Source of the DNA: Salvia splendens
Lineage: Eukaryota > Streptophyta > Magnoliopsida > Lamiales > Lamiaceae
Direction: 5' to 3'
DNA: 64,000 bases
NCBI RefSeq assembly: GCF_004379255.2
Contig: NC_056051.1
Coordinates: 9,401,968 to 9,465,967 of the forward strand
The translations under genes were made by a program, and so were the position numbers. The first letter of the stretch is position 1; each line of letters begins with the position of its first letter. The notes under the pieces were generated by a model that saw only the letters and a program-made list of their open reading frames with translations, did no database searches and had not been told where the DNA came from. Shown here piece after piece: positions 1 through 11,736 of this stretch.

Positions 1-1397
1 CCTTGCAAGTTGGTTTGGAAATTCCTTTGGTGCGGTGGTACATAAGAGTTCCCTTGATGGTTTTGGTTCCTGTTCCCCCAATTCGGATGATCTCCCTGAT
101 TTTGATTATTCCAGTTGCCCTGCCCCTCTTGACTCCTTCCAGACCAGTTACCCTGCCTCTCGGGCTGAGGTGCAAACTGGATACTCTGTTGTGGTGCTGG
201 CTGGCTCTGTTCGTTGTCCGACCATCTAAAATTGGGATGGTTCCTCCAGGGTGCGTCTCTTTGTCTCCCTGGATTCCAACTTCCATCGGGATTCCAACAT
301 GCCATCGCATTAGCTTGGGCCTGGTACTCTCCTTCCTGAGGTCCATAATATTGCTGAAGTTGACTATCTCCTAGACCCGGAGCTTTTTCCTTAGCTTGTG
401 AGGTTGGTAGTTTGGTCTTCTCGATTGCGTTCAACAGTGCTTTCTCAAGCCAGTCGATCCTTGCCTCTACCTTCTCATCATCTTGCTCCCTCATCGCATT
501 CACTGATCCTCTCTTCACAAAATTCCTTGGGTTATCGTATGCCTTCTTGGCATCTATCAATTTCCCCAAGATTTCTCTTGCTTTGCTTCCATTCTTCCTT
601 GTAAAATTTCCCCCGCTCGAGGAGTTCATTAAATCCTTTGACTCAGGGTTTGCTCCTTAATAGAATAGATAATAGGTCTCTGCCTCTATCATCCTGTGAT
701 TTGGGCACGCATCCAACAACCCTTTGAACCTCGACCAATATTGACTCAACGACTCGTCGTAGTCTTGCTTACACTCCACTATTTCTTTCTTCAGAGCATA
801 TGTTTTGTTGGAAGGAAAAAAGTAATCAAGGAACTCCAGTTTGAAATCCCTCCATGTGCGGATAGAATCAGATGGTATCCTTAATAACCACGTGTTGGCT
901 TCCCCCTTCAAGGCAAAAGGAACCGCACGCAGGCGATAGTCCTCCTCTGTTGCATCATTTGGCCTCTTCTGAATGCTAAACAATTTGTTGAATTCATTCA
1001 AGAACTCGTACGGGCACTCATTCCTACGTCCAGAGAATGTGGTTAGGATACCGAACACGTTCGTCTTGATCTCAATGGACCTCTGTCGCGGATTCATCAC
1101 TATGACTTGAGCTAGCTCTCCATCTAGATGAGCAGTGAGCGAACCGATCTCCGGATCTGGATCGATTATGTTCGTCATGTCCCCTATTTTTTCCTCCTCT
1201 GTAGACGATTTAGGATCCTCCCTTCCTGACGATTTCCAATCCTCTTCACATTCCGAACCAAATGGAAATGGATCTCCCGTAGATAATTCCGATCTGGTGG
1301 TGACCGTAGATGCTGTGTCCTTGACCTGCCAAATAAACTGATCGTTCCTCCACTCAGATGAGTCACCACAGTGTCCAAACCGCGAGCCTCTGCTCAT
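1..1397 (-). pseudogene. Athila-type gag, C-terminal part off the window, nonsense-broken (element 1)
   Basis: Capsid/nucleocapsid gene of a Ty3/gypsy element read on the minus strand. The ATG at 1395-1397 begins MSRGSRFGHCG, which aligns with the gag start of element 2 at 19792. The retrotransposon gag core is visible (FSGRRNECPYEFLNEF, GEANTWLL, TWRDFKLEFLDYFFPSNK, YWSRFKGLLDACPNH). An in-frame TAA at about 657-659 replaces the codon that is GAA in element 2. Beyond it the frame continues with the linker and an Asn/Gln/Gly-rich tail to the window edge. The PBS and LTR lie immediately upstream. Gag identity is firm; the element cannot be active as read. Confidence 0.85.
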
Positions 1398-1483
1398 AAA
1401 CTGAAAAATAAAGAAAAAAGAAAGAGAAATTAAAACTATGTACGCCAAAATCCTTTAGACGCAATCACAAATTACGCCATCCA

Positions 1484-1501
1484 TCCCCAGCAACGGCGCC
1501 A
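1484..1501 (-). other. Primer-binding site, tRNA-Asp type (element 1)
   Basis: On the minus strand the 18 nt read TGGCGCCGTTGCTGGGGA. This differs at one base from the PBS of element 2 (TGGCGCCGTTGCCGGGGA), which is the tRNA-Asp type primer site usual in Athila/Tat elements. It lies two bases inside the LTR end. Confidence 0.85.
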
Positions 1502-1503
1502 TT

Positions 1504-2959
1504 TGAAGCGGCTGCTTGTCGTGTGAGTGTATGTGTAATAAACTTCTAGGTCGAGCTACCAAGTCCAATGAATCCACTAAACACTAGGTCTAGGAACTCA
1601 AGGTGACACGGAAGACTCTGTCTATGGACACACAAACTCTTGCGTTTCAAAGATCCCTCATCCCGTTATACTATAGATTAGTATAAAGAAGCAGGGGTCG
1701 ATCCCACGAAGATGGACGCGTAAGAAAGCATCTAGAGACTTTGGTTTAGAAAGCGGCTGCTGCCACGCAAATTTGGGTTGAGGTATAACTACAGCTAGAC
1801 CTAGGCACAAAATCGAACACTAGACCTAGGAAACTGTAAACGTCATGCTGAGATCGAACATCCTTAGAACTACGTAATTTAAAACTAACTTCCTAGACCG
1901 AGCAAACAATTACCAACTATAGCTAAACAGAACGCATATAAAAGTGGGGACCAACTTCCAGAAATATCAAGTACGGAAGAAAAGCTACAACTAACAAACT
2001 AAGAATTTAACTAACAATGACATGTATAACTTCAGCTAAATCAAACACGAAGATGAAGAAAACAGAGCACATACCAAGATTCAAACAAAATGTAAAAATT
2101 TGGACGACGAAAACTCGCAACCAACCGGAAATAAAACAGATCTACGTATACTAGACAGAATGAAATAAAAACACGAAAACTAGGCATAAATCCTGATCAC
2201 TCTGTCGCAGATCTAAACGTCGGAAGCTTCATCCACTGCGGATCCAAGCAATCCGAACCCAACAACAACCAAACTCAACTCCATAACTTCTGATTCAACA
2301 AATCTACTCTGATCAACACCAGATCCCAACGATTCTACTCTAATAAACAACCAGCACGGAAACCAAACATCCAATTCAGTAACCAACAAGCTCAAAGTAA
2401 ACAACATCCATAATCAAAACTCAACAGCAGCTCAAATACGGAAAACAGAGATTTCATAAACTACGAACGCTTCAAACGAGAACAGGGCCGAGCTTCAAGC
2501 AGCGAAGCTCGGTGAAATCAACAACAGTAACTAAAATAAAAGCAAGTAATTGTTTCTTTGCCCTCTGCAAGGATGGTGTTACACCACAATTTTTTGGAAA
2601 TCAGAAAACAACCATGGACCCGAACGTGCCCCCTTTCAAAACAAGAACCAGAGGCCTCCGTGCCAAAAAAAAGTTCATCCACGAGCATTGCATGCTCTCT
2701 TCCTTATATATATGCGGTAGGATCTTCTAGAAACCTTCGCAGATATCTCCATTCTGCCCTTCAGCTTCACGATCCCTCCGTCTAGTCATTTTCCTCCGAA
2801 TTTGCTCACTTATTTGCCTCAATTGCATGGTCCTTGTAATTCACCTTCTTTGTTCCTCGACCTGGCGAATTCTTCTGCACACCTGGCTTAAGACATGGGT
2901 TAGACCCTATAATTGTATGAATTCAACCCCTAGACCTATGCATGAAATTACCCTTATCA
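1504..2959 (-). repeat. Athila family-A LTR, 5' LTR of element 1
   Basis: In element orientation it begins TGATAAGGG (right end, 2959) and ends TTCA (left end, 1504), next to the PBS. It aligns over its length with the LTRs at 6873-8458 and 62557-63988. It carries the 9-bp-stem hairpin CCGAGCTTC/GAAGCTCGG (2488-2496 and 2504-2512), the GGGTCGATCCC core (1695-1705), repeated CCTAGACCTAGG-like words (for example near 1797, 1825 and 2931), and a TATA-like run near 2703. The partner LTR and target-site duplication are outside the window. Confidence 0.85.
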
Positions 2960-3076
2960 ATTTCCGTCCATCAAATAAAAATATGGACAATTCTATTTAT
3001 GAAAAGTTATCCCCAACTTATTATTCATATACATCAATTTATTTTCAACTATACCACTATGGCTCACCATTACAAC

Positions 3077-3283
3077 CTACTCCATCCGTCCCCAAAAAAT
3101 ATGCACTTTGGGACACGAGTTTTAATGTAAAATTGGTAAAGTAAGAGAGAGGTAGAGAGAAAAGCAATTAAAGTATTGTTAGTGGAGAATGAGTTTCACA
3201 TCATTAGAGAGAAAAGCTTTACCAATTATGCATTAATTATCGTACCATTTCAAATGGACATATTTTTTTGGAACAGAGGTTGT
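3077..3283. mobile_element. Stowaway-like MITE, degraded
   Basis: The left end reads CTACTCCATCCGTCCCCAAA. The right end is its imperfect reverse complement (TGGACATATTTTTTTGGAAC). The interior is AT-rich and non-coding. The CTCCxTCCGTCC terminal sequence is typical of plant Stowaway (Tc1/mariner-related) MITEs. Confidence 0.6.
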
Positions 3284-3375
3284 AAGCAACAGTTTGGCAG
3301 TAATACACAGACAAATCGGACATGTAAACGATCGCATATTGAAATCTGGTGTTTCATCTACATTATGCTATCTCT

Positions 3376-3585
3376 TACTCTTTTCGTCCCAACTAAGTTG
3401 AGACAAATCTTTTGGGCATGGAGATTAAGAAATTGTATTGAAAAGTATGAGAGAGAAATAAAGTAGGAAAGATAAAGAGAGGCTAAAGTAGATGGTGGAA
3501 TAAAGTAATAGTGATTAGATGTTTTTGTTTTTTATTAAAAAAGGAAATGACTCAACTTAGTTGGGACATCCCCAAAGAGGAATGA
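3376..3585. mobile_element. Second Stowaway-like MITE with GTCCCAACTAAGTTGAG termini
   Basis: The left terminus contains CGTCCCAACTAAGTTGAGAC. The right terminus contains GACTCAACTTAGTTGGGACA, an almost perfect inverted repeat. It is about 210 bp with no coding potential. Confidence 0.6.
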
Positions 3586-3621
3586 AAGCTATGAGGAAAT
3601 TAAGGACTCTAGTTTGCAATA

Positions 3622-4664
3622 TGATAAGGCTCATTTCATGCATCGGTTTAGAAGTAAAATGTACGCTACTTGATCGGTTTTATCGCGCAAAGCAAGTGTT
3701 AAATGTGCAGGCCAAACTGATCAAGCAAGTACATAAGGCGAAAAAGGCCAGAAAGCGGGGGAGTTGATCAAGGGGAGTAATCAAGCAGCCAAGGAGGGGA
3801 CCACTGGCTTCCAGAAGAAGGACATGTGAGGCAATGAGCTGGATGGTGCGCATCATTCTGTTAGCAAGGACAACGTTCTAGAAGGAGACACGTGCTGATA
3901 TATGAGACGCAAGGACGGAGCTGAGTCATGAATCTATTACAGAAAAGCGTCGTCATTCTAGAAGGAAAGCACGTAGCAATCAACGAGTCGCTCACTCTCA
4001 GCATGAGCGAATATTCCCTGCCAAGATCGTTATCCAGCTGGAGGTCGTGCCGAGCCTATAAATAGAGGATGTGCCACCACGCAAAAGGAATCAGATCCTT
4101 TACTTTCCGTCTTTAGTTTAGTTTAGTTTAGCTCTCTAGTTAGTTCAGTTCTCTAGATAGCTTAGATAAAGTAATGCTTAGTTAGAAAGGGTGATCGAAG
4201 AAGCGCGGCAGAATACTTGATATCTGTCGGCGTATTCTTAAGTTTTCCGCCGAGGATCTCCTCGGTTTACTTGCTTTCGTAGTTCCGAAGTGTTAGCTTA
4301 GTTTAAATTTCACGTTGTACGGTTCTGAGTTTTTGTTTTAATCAAAGTTGCTTTCGTTTTCATCATTATGTTTACTGTTCTAAGTAGTTAATTTTCATTC
4401 TAGTCTGAAATTCACTTGACCCATTAGTTAAATTCCCTTGAGCAAGTAGTTAGTTACTTCTCTGTCTAAGTTAAAATCAGTAGTTAAAAACTCCCAAAGT
4501 TAAAGCGTGACAGCAGCCAACCCCCTGTTCACTATTCACACACTTGATACACTAGCTTCTCTGTGGGATCGACCCCGAACTTGCCGCTCTACTGTTAAAG
4601 TAGTGCGAGATTAGGAGTTTATAAATTACATTGGTGGCGTGCGAAAGCGAGATCAACTTGATCA
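3622..4664 (+). repeat. Athila-like family-B LTR, plus orientation
   Basis: Starts TGATAAGGCTCATTTCATGC and ends TTGATCA. Two bases later comes TGGCAACGAC, a PBS-position sequence that does not match the tRNA-Asp site well. It contains a TATA box (CCTATAAATAGAGG near 4058), the GGGATCGACCC core (4565-4575) and several TTGATCAAG words, including a perfect CTTGATCAAG at 4657-4666 spanning the LTR end. It is similar to the minus-oriented copy at 6099-8752. Family assignment rests on the Athila-style ends and U5 layout. Confidence 0.65.
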
Positions 4665-4810
4665 AGTGGCAACGACATTTGCTAACTGATCCATCCGGTT
4701 CAATTATCTCTTCCACATAACTTGAATCAAAAGGGAAAGTCAGAATCGTGAGACCGCCACAATACATATTAAAAACATGCACAGTTCGCGCAACTGATCA
4801 AGTCAGACGA
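4665..4810 (+). other. Leader-like sequence downstream of family-B LTR
   Basis: Non-coding. Its first ~70 bases (GGCAACGACATTTGCTAACT onward) match, in reverse complement, the sequence at about 6020-6097 beside the minus-oriented B LTR, so both are B-element 5' leaders. After about 4735 the similarity fades. Confidence 0.5.
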
Positions 4811-6028
4811 TGAATGGATCAAGCAGGCAACTATCTGGTCGTTGGTTACCTTAACCCACAATACTATAGACTAGTAAAGGGAAGTAAGGGTCGAATCCCA
4901 CAGGAACAGAGGCGTGCTGCCACGCTTAACAAAGGTGGGTTAAATTACGACTAAGAACTGGACTACTCAAATCACAAAATTAACTTGATCAACTTGGCTA
5001 ATCATGATGAAAACAACATGTCTCAAACGGATCAACTCAAGTAGGAAATAGTACGACAACGTAAAGTAGCTGGGACCACTGAAAAGAAATTGCACACTAC
5101 CAAAAAGCTGTAAACAACAAAAGGTGACAGAGATTGCTACTCTAACAAACTACGACCTTCTTCTTCGCTAAACAATTAAATAAAACACCTACGACAGATG
5201 AAAACAGAGCAGATGACATGAAAGCAGGAAACAAACAAATTGAAACACATATTCATGTAATTCGGACGGAAGAAAAACATATCTAAAGTATCTATCCTAA
5301 TTTCATGCAAGTTGACGAACTAGAGCTTAGATCTAACTACGAGAAATCAAAACAGAACAACGAGCGATTATCTGAACAAAATCTAACGCAGAGATCAACA
5401 AATCCAAACCAACATGCATCACATACTCCATCTAAACATCATATCTAATCATAAACGACTAAATTATGCATAACTAACTTAAAATCAGAACAGAACTAAA
5501 CTAAGCAAGAGAAATGAAATCAGAAAACACAAGATCCAAAACACCTTGCATTAAAAACTCCATTTCATAAACGATCTTCAATGAGTAAAACAAAACAGAA
5601 TTCCCAACTCAGATTTGAAAACCGATCAACAACGGAAAGTAACTAAAGTAGCAACTAAGAGAAAAACATAAGAACAACTAGAGTTCGGAAAAACATGAAC
5701 TAAAAACGGAATAACAAATGTTTTGACCCCTCGAGGCTTAAGGAAAACACAAACTACGAAGACTTCTTGGCAGATCTGAGCCCCTTCTTCCTTGATGAGA
5801 AAGAAGGGAGGAAAGTTGAGGTAGAGGGGTGACTCTGGTGGCTTCTAGCTTCCTTGCTCCATGTTACGAATAAAAGTGTGGAATGTGAAGTGACTGAAAA
5901 TAATGATACCGAACTCCCCAAAGGAAAAAACTCCCCTCTGTATGCGTTCTCTCCACTATTTATAGGATGGTATTGGGCCCAAATTCTTAGGGTATTGGAA
6001 GGGCTTGGAAAGAGATGAAAACATGATT
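4811..6028 (-). repeat. Family-C LTR-like repeat, minus orientation
   Basis: It shows the same layout as the other Athila-type LTRs when read on minus: a TATA box (TATAAATAG near 5960), an AT-rich middle with many nuclease-free A/C-rich stretches, the GCGTGGCAGCA block near 4914 and the GGGTCGAATCCC core (4888-4899). It contains TTGATCAA words (near 4985). No clean terminal pair or target-site duplication could be fixed, so both ends are estimates. Confidence 0.45.
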
Positions 6029-6098
6029 AGAATGTGGATCAAGTTATATGGAATGATAACCGAACCGGTCGGATCAGTTAGCAAATGTCGTTGCCACT

Positions 6099-8752
6099 TA
6101 ATCACTGCAGTTTTGCTCCCGCTCTTTCTTCCTTACCAAAGTAATTTATAAACTCTCAGTTTTGCACTACTTGAACAGTAAGGCGGCAAGTTCGGGGTCG
6201 ATCCCACAGAGAAGTTGGTGTGTCGAGTGTGTGAGTAGTGAACAGGGGGGTTGGCTGCTGCCACGCTTTAACTTGGGAGTTTTTAACTACTGTTTTTACT
6301 CTAGGCAGAATTAAACTAGCTAGCTTGATCAACGGAACTTTAACTACTGGGTCAAGTGAATTGCAGGTAACGGCGGAAAAGTAAATGCGAGGATGAAAAC
6401 GAAAATAACTTTAATTAAACTAAACTGAGTACAACGTGAAATTTAAACTAAGCTAACACTTCGGAAACTAAGAAAGCGGTAAAAACTGAGAAGAATCTCA
6501 GCGGGAAACTTAAGATAACGCTAACAGAAAACAAGTATTCTGCAGCGCTTCTTTGATTACCCTTTTAAACTACGCACTACTTTATCTAAGCTAAGTTATA
6601 CTAGAGAACTGGACTAAGCTAGAGAACTAAACTATGCTAAAATAGATGGAAAGTAAAAGATTGGATCCCCTCTTTGTGATGGCACACCCTCTATTTATAA
6701 GCTCGATTCGGCCTCCAGCTGGATAACGATTTTGACAGGGAATATTCACTCATGCTGAGAATAAGCGACTCATTAATTGCTACGTGCCCTTTCTTCTAGA
6801 ATGACGACGTTTTTGAGTAACAGATTCCTGACTCAGCTCCGTCCTTGCATCTCATAAGCTAGCACATGTCCCTGAAGTGCAGGAAGTAATGTATAGGAGC
6901 GAGTGTGTTTTTAGTAAAAATGCGATATGCTACGCTGGGTCGAGATACCAAGACCTATGAATCCAGTAGATCACTTGGTCTAGGAACTCAAGGGAACACG
7001 GAATACTCTGTCGTTGTACACACTAACCTCCCCTTCAAAGATCCCTCAACCCGAATACTATGAATTAGTATAGAGAAGCAGGGGTCGATCCCACGAAGAT
7101 GGATACGTAAGAAAGCATTTAGAGACTCTTGACAAAGGCGGCTGCTGCCACGCAAACAGGGTTGAGATATAATTACTACTAGACCTAGGCAGGAAATGTA
7201 AACACTAGACCTAGAAAGCTGTAAACATGCTGAGTCCAAACATCATCAAGACTTCGATATATTAAATTCACTTCCTAGACCGTGTAAACGACTACCTAAT
7301 TTAGCTAGACAGGAAACAACTAACAGTGGGGACCATGACCTAGAAATAGCTAGTACGGCAGAAAAGCTGCAAATAACTGACTGAGAAGATAATTAACAAC
7401 GGCATGCTTTTCTTCAACGGATTTAAACACGAAGGTGGAGTAAACAGAGCACACACCCAGATTCGAACAGAATGTAAAAGTTTGGTCTTCGGAAACTTAC
7501 GACAAGCCGGAAATAACGCAGATCTACATATACTAGATGAAGCGAAATGAAAACTCGAAGACTAGGCATCAAAATAAACCAACTCTGCTCAGATCTCACG
7601 TCGAACGCTTAATCCACTTTGGATCCAAGCTAACCGAAACCAATAACAACTAGATTCCACTCCATAACTTCCGATCTAACAGATCTACTCCGATCAACTC
7701 CTAATTCAAACGTTTCCACAATCAAGCTACAAAACCAAATTCAAACCTCCGATTCATTCACCAACAAACTCCGATCACTCCGATCCAGCCATTACTCTGC
7801 TCAGTTTCTGTAAACAATTGCAAAACGCATCCAAAACAAGTAAGCTAGCTCAAACTCCAGAAAATCACAACGGTAAAAATAGAAATCAACATTATCGACA
7901 TAACAGAAAATTAAACTTGCATAAAACACGAGAATAGTCGATAAAACAAAATGCCGAGCTTCGAATAGCGAAGCTCGGTGGAAACCACAAAATGCGAGAA
8001 ATTAAACGGGAACTTGTTTCTTCGCCCTCAACAGGACGGTGTTACACCACAGCTTGAAAATACGAGAAAGCAGAAAGTGAACCCAAGTACGAAACCCCCT
8101 GAATTTCCCTCGAAGAACCCAAGTGTATAGAAAAGTGAACTAGCTGCAGACTGTTAGTGAGGTCTCCACCTCAGAAGAACCCTCCAGAATGCATGCATCC
8201 TTCCTTTGATAGACACGGACATAATCTTCTAGAACCTTCGTAGAAATCTCCATTCTACCCTTCAGTTTTGAGATTTACTCCGTCTTGCAATTTCTTTCAC
8301 AATGTTCACTTATTCGCCAGTTTCCTGGGGCGTGTGATTGCCTCCTTCTTTTCCTGAACCTGGCGAATTTCTTCTATACACCTGGCTTAAGACATGTGTT
8401 AGACCCAGCAAATTCACGAATTTATCCCGTAGACCTATGCATGAAATTAGGCTTATCAGTCCCCTTCTAGAACGTCGTCCTTGATAACAGAATGGTGCGC
8501 CATATCCAGCTTATTTCCTCACGTGTTCTTCTTCTAGAAGCCAGCGGTCCCCGCCTAACTGCTTGATTACTACCCCTTGATTAACTCCCGCGATTCTTGG
8601 CCTTTTATTGCCTTTTGTACTGGCTTGATCAGTTCGGCCTTGCTGCCTTGGTCAAGTGGCATTTCTGCATATTTAACACTTGTTTTGCGCGATAAACCGA
8701 TCAAGTAGCATACATTTTACCCTTAAACCAATGCATGAAATGAGCCTTATCA
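6099..8752 (-). repeat. Family-B LTR, minus orientation, split by a solo LTR
   Basis: The left part (6099-6872) and right part (8464-8752) join into an LTR of about 1.06 kb matching 3622-4664. A family-A solo LTR lies between them. The right end is ...CCTTATCA, directly followed by the PPT-like block AACTGCTCACACTTAAAC (reverse complement of an AGTGTGAGCAGTT tract). The left end is followed by GTTGCCA and B-leader sequence. It therefore has a PPT on its upstream side and a PBS position on its downstream side. Confidence 0.65.
6873..8458 (-). repeat. Family-A solo LTR inserted in a family-B LTR, with 5-bp TSD GTCCC
   Basis: Left edge TGAAG and right edge CTTATCA match the family-A LTR ends. 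Direct repeats GTCCC flank it at 6868-6872 and 8459-8463. Removing the LTR and one repeat restores the order seen in the other B LTR (CATGTCTCC..TTCTAGAACG near 3870-3890). It has the conserved hairpin (7954-7962 and 7970-7978), the GGGTCGATCCC core (7082-7092) and CTAGACCTAGG words (near 7180 and 7206). No internal element sequence remains, so it arose by LTR-LTR recombination. Confidence 0.85.
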
Positions 8753-9782
8753 AACTGCTCACACTTAAACATACTTGTCCTCAAGTATAAAGAAAAAGAA
8801 AAGAAAAAGATAAGGCAAATTTCAGGCATGGTTTACTTATTTCACAAGTAAAAGAAAAAACGAAAAGAGAAACAAGACCTTAAGATAAAAACAGGTATTC
8901 ACATGCATGCATTAGACCGAATAATTTTCTGACAATCATACCCGAGGTCGAGGTCAATCCATTTGCCAGTACCTTGTGTTCCTTCTCTTTCGCTTTTGCT
9001 TGATCAAGGTGTCAGCTTGTCAAGATTGCTCAATTTAAAAACCACTGTTGGATTCACTCAGTCACTCATTTCTCACCAGAGATGTTAGGATTGTTCACTC
9101 GGTGTTGCCATAAATTTAATACTTTGAATCGGACTGCACAAGATAGTTCCTTAAGGTCTTTGTTTTGGGTTGTAATGGGGCTCAAGGGTAGTAACGTATT
9201 AGGGTAGGGTCCTAGGGGTTCTAAGTTCAAAAATAAAATTTAAAAAGAAAAATTACACGAGTCAAAAAGCCAAAGATTTGATTAAACTCGCTGGACCAGA
9301 TTTGAGATATTTATTTCTTCCTCTTCTTGATGCCCCTTCTCGGTCAAATTTCGACCTTTAGCCTTATAAATGTCGGCTCCTTTTCTGACTTTTGATTTTC
9401 CGGGTCAGGTTACAACTATTTCCTGCCCTTTCTTTTTCTCAAATCTTTTCTTCATTTTTTTTATTGATCAACCCGATTGTCTAACTTGATCAACCTGGAT
9501 ACCCTTTAATTTGTTCATTCTATTGCTATCCCCTTTTGTTTCCCTTGATAAACTTCATCTCCTTAACCCTCTTTCCTCATGTGATATGAAACATTGAATT
9601 TGGTTTTAAGGCTTCAAAGACTGGGTAAAAGTGTATGGGCTCAGCGTGGTTAACTAAAGGGTGCCTTGATTAGTGAGGCGGGTTTGTGGATCGAAGGAAA
9701 AGAAACGGCTCAAGTGGTTAAGTCCTAATGCCTTTAGTCCTTACACTTGTGCAATTTTCATCTCAATACTAAAAGTCAGCCT
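8753..9782 (-). other. 3' untranslated part of a family-B element
   Basis: It begins with the PPT-like block and CTTGTCCTCAAGTAT, also found beside the element 2 3' LTR (10395-10435), then runs about 1 kb without a convincing ORF. TTGATCAA words recur (8998-9008, near 9464, 9484-9494). It ends where a truncated family-A LTR starts. Confidence 0.5.
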
Positions 9783-10394
9783 CTCGAACAATCTAACTCC
9801 AAAATTCCGAAAATCAACATAACAGACGTAATAGAAAATCAAACTTGCATTAAAATAAGAGAATATTCGGCAAAAGCAAACAGAGGTCCGAGCTTCGAAC
9901 AGCGAAGCTCGGCAAAATCAGCAAAGTATGAAAGCGGAAATTAAATTGTTTCTTCGCCCCCACCGAAGGACGGTGTTACAACCCAATCGAAAATATACGA
10001 AAGCTCAAAGTAAACCCCAGTGCATGACCCCCCTGAATCTCCCCACGATAAGAACCCAAGTGTGTGAAAAGTGAACTAAGCTACAGGCTGTTAGCGAGGC
10101 CTCCAACCGAGAAGATCCCTACAGCGTGTATGCTTCTGCCTTTTATAGACGCGGACATAGCCTTCTAGAGTCTTCGTAGAAATCTCTATTCTACCCTTCA
10201 ACTCCAAGGCTTCCTCTGTCAAGCAATTTTCCACATAATGTCCACTCAGTCGCTTATTTCCTAGGTCCACGCAACTGTCCTCCTCCTTTCCTGGACCTGG
10301 CGAAAATCTTCACACACCTGGCTTAAGACGTGCGTTAGACCCAGAAATTTTACGAATTAAAACCCTAGACCTATGCATGAAATTAGCCTTATCA
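9783..10394 (-). repeat. 3' LTR of element 2, left part missing
   Basis: It aligns with 20875-21353 of the 5' LTR and then supplies the LTR end ...AGCCTTATCA (10394). The first ~980 bp (the U5 side in element sense) are absent; the junction is at about 9783. It carries the hairpin CCGAGCTTC/GAAGCTCGG at 9888-9896 and 9904-9912. No target-site duplication is left. Confidence 0.8.
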
Positions 10395-11736
10395 AACTGC
10401 TCACACTTAAACCATTCTTGTCCTCAAGTATGAAAGACAAGAAAAAGAAATAAGGTGAATTTCTATGCATGGTTCCCAAGAATGACTCTACAAACAAGAT
10501 ACTAACACAAAAACAGACTCCTAAACCTGGACAACTACAGACTCAGAAAAGAAAAGAACACACAAAGAACACAAAACACAACAAATAAGCATGCACTAGT
10601 TTCAACTTTTAGGCGACTGTCCCCACAATCTTAAGTTCTCTCTGATCGTCTACAGTCTTCAAATCCTCCTTCTTCCTTCGTCGACCTAAACGGTCCATCA
10701 GTTTGTCAAGAAACCTATGGATTTCCTAGCGGTTAGGTTCGCTCGATCACTCATTCCTTACCAGGGATGTTAGGATCAAAACGCTCCAAAATTAAAGTTA
10801 CACCAGTGATGCGTTGGGTTATGAGAGTTTCTCCTTTCTATCATCTCCTTTTTCCCTATCCTCTTTTTTTTTATTCCTGGGTCAGGTAATTTTTTACTTC
10901 TTGCCCTTAGGTAGTTAACCGTCTTTTTCTTTTCTTTTACCCAATTTCCCCCTGGACTTCGTCCAGCGTATACCTCCGAATTTTATTTTATTTCTCCCCT
11001 GGACTTCGTCCAGCTTATACCACCAGTTCCTGGACTTCGTCCAGCTTATACCTCCATAACCCATTTTTCTCCTTTATACTCTACTCCCTAAGCATCAAGT
11101 GGTTGCCCATTTTTCACATGTTAGCTCAAAGCGTTTAGGCTTATAACTCACTTTTATAGTAGGCTGCACAGCTAGGTTATCTAAGGCATTTTCCATCGTC
11201 CTTACTTCATTCAGACCGCTTTTAGTCTATTAAGGAAAAAGGCATCAAAGTTGATGTGCACCCTTTCTTCAATTGCTCTTACTAAGGGAATTTTTGCCTT
11301 ATTGTATCCACTAGCTCATGCAACACGCAACACACAGAAATAAAAAAAAAACTGAAGACTCTAAGACTCTCATTCATAGAAAAAGAAAAACAAAATAAAA
11401 CAAATACTGCACCTATTCCCTCCCCCTCCCACTTCACTCAAGCTTGTCCCCAAGCTATCCTAGTGAATGGGGGAAATAGGGAAGTATAAACAACACAAAA
11501 CAGACCACAAAACAAACAAACAACATTATAAAAACAAAACAAACTTCCCACACTTAGACCGTACACCGGGCTAAGTGGGAGAAAGCTCAACAACCAAAAC
11601 CAAACATGCAAAAACAGCACAACCCCTTCTCGGGAAGGTGCAATACATAGATACAGAACGAAGCATGCTGGCACAGATAATCATAAACAGAAAGCAATAA
11701 AAGATGAAATGTAAAAGTTACTTGGGTTGGGGGAAA
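10395..11736 (-). other. Element 2 3' UTR and polypurine-tract region
   Basis: Next to the LTR is the reverse complement of an AGTGTGAGCAGTT tract, the likely plus-strand primer. The region is otherwise non-coding. It holds three copies of CTGGACTTCGTCCAG, each a 6-bp stem with a 3-nt loop, at 10952-10966, 10999-11013 and 11030-11044. Open frames here (for example around 11438-11674) are low-complexity and unsupported. Confidence 0.6.

Noticed and set aside
3..660. Plus-strand open frames opposite gag of element 1
   Set aside because: They are antisense shadows; the minus-strand frame matches gag and the same shadows recur at 17.5-18.8 kb opposite element 2.
4667..4680. TGGCAACGACATTT as a secure PBS of family B
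   Set aside because: The position fits but I cannot match it to a tRNA 3' end, so it is only called PBS-position sequence.
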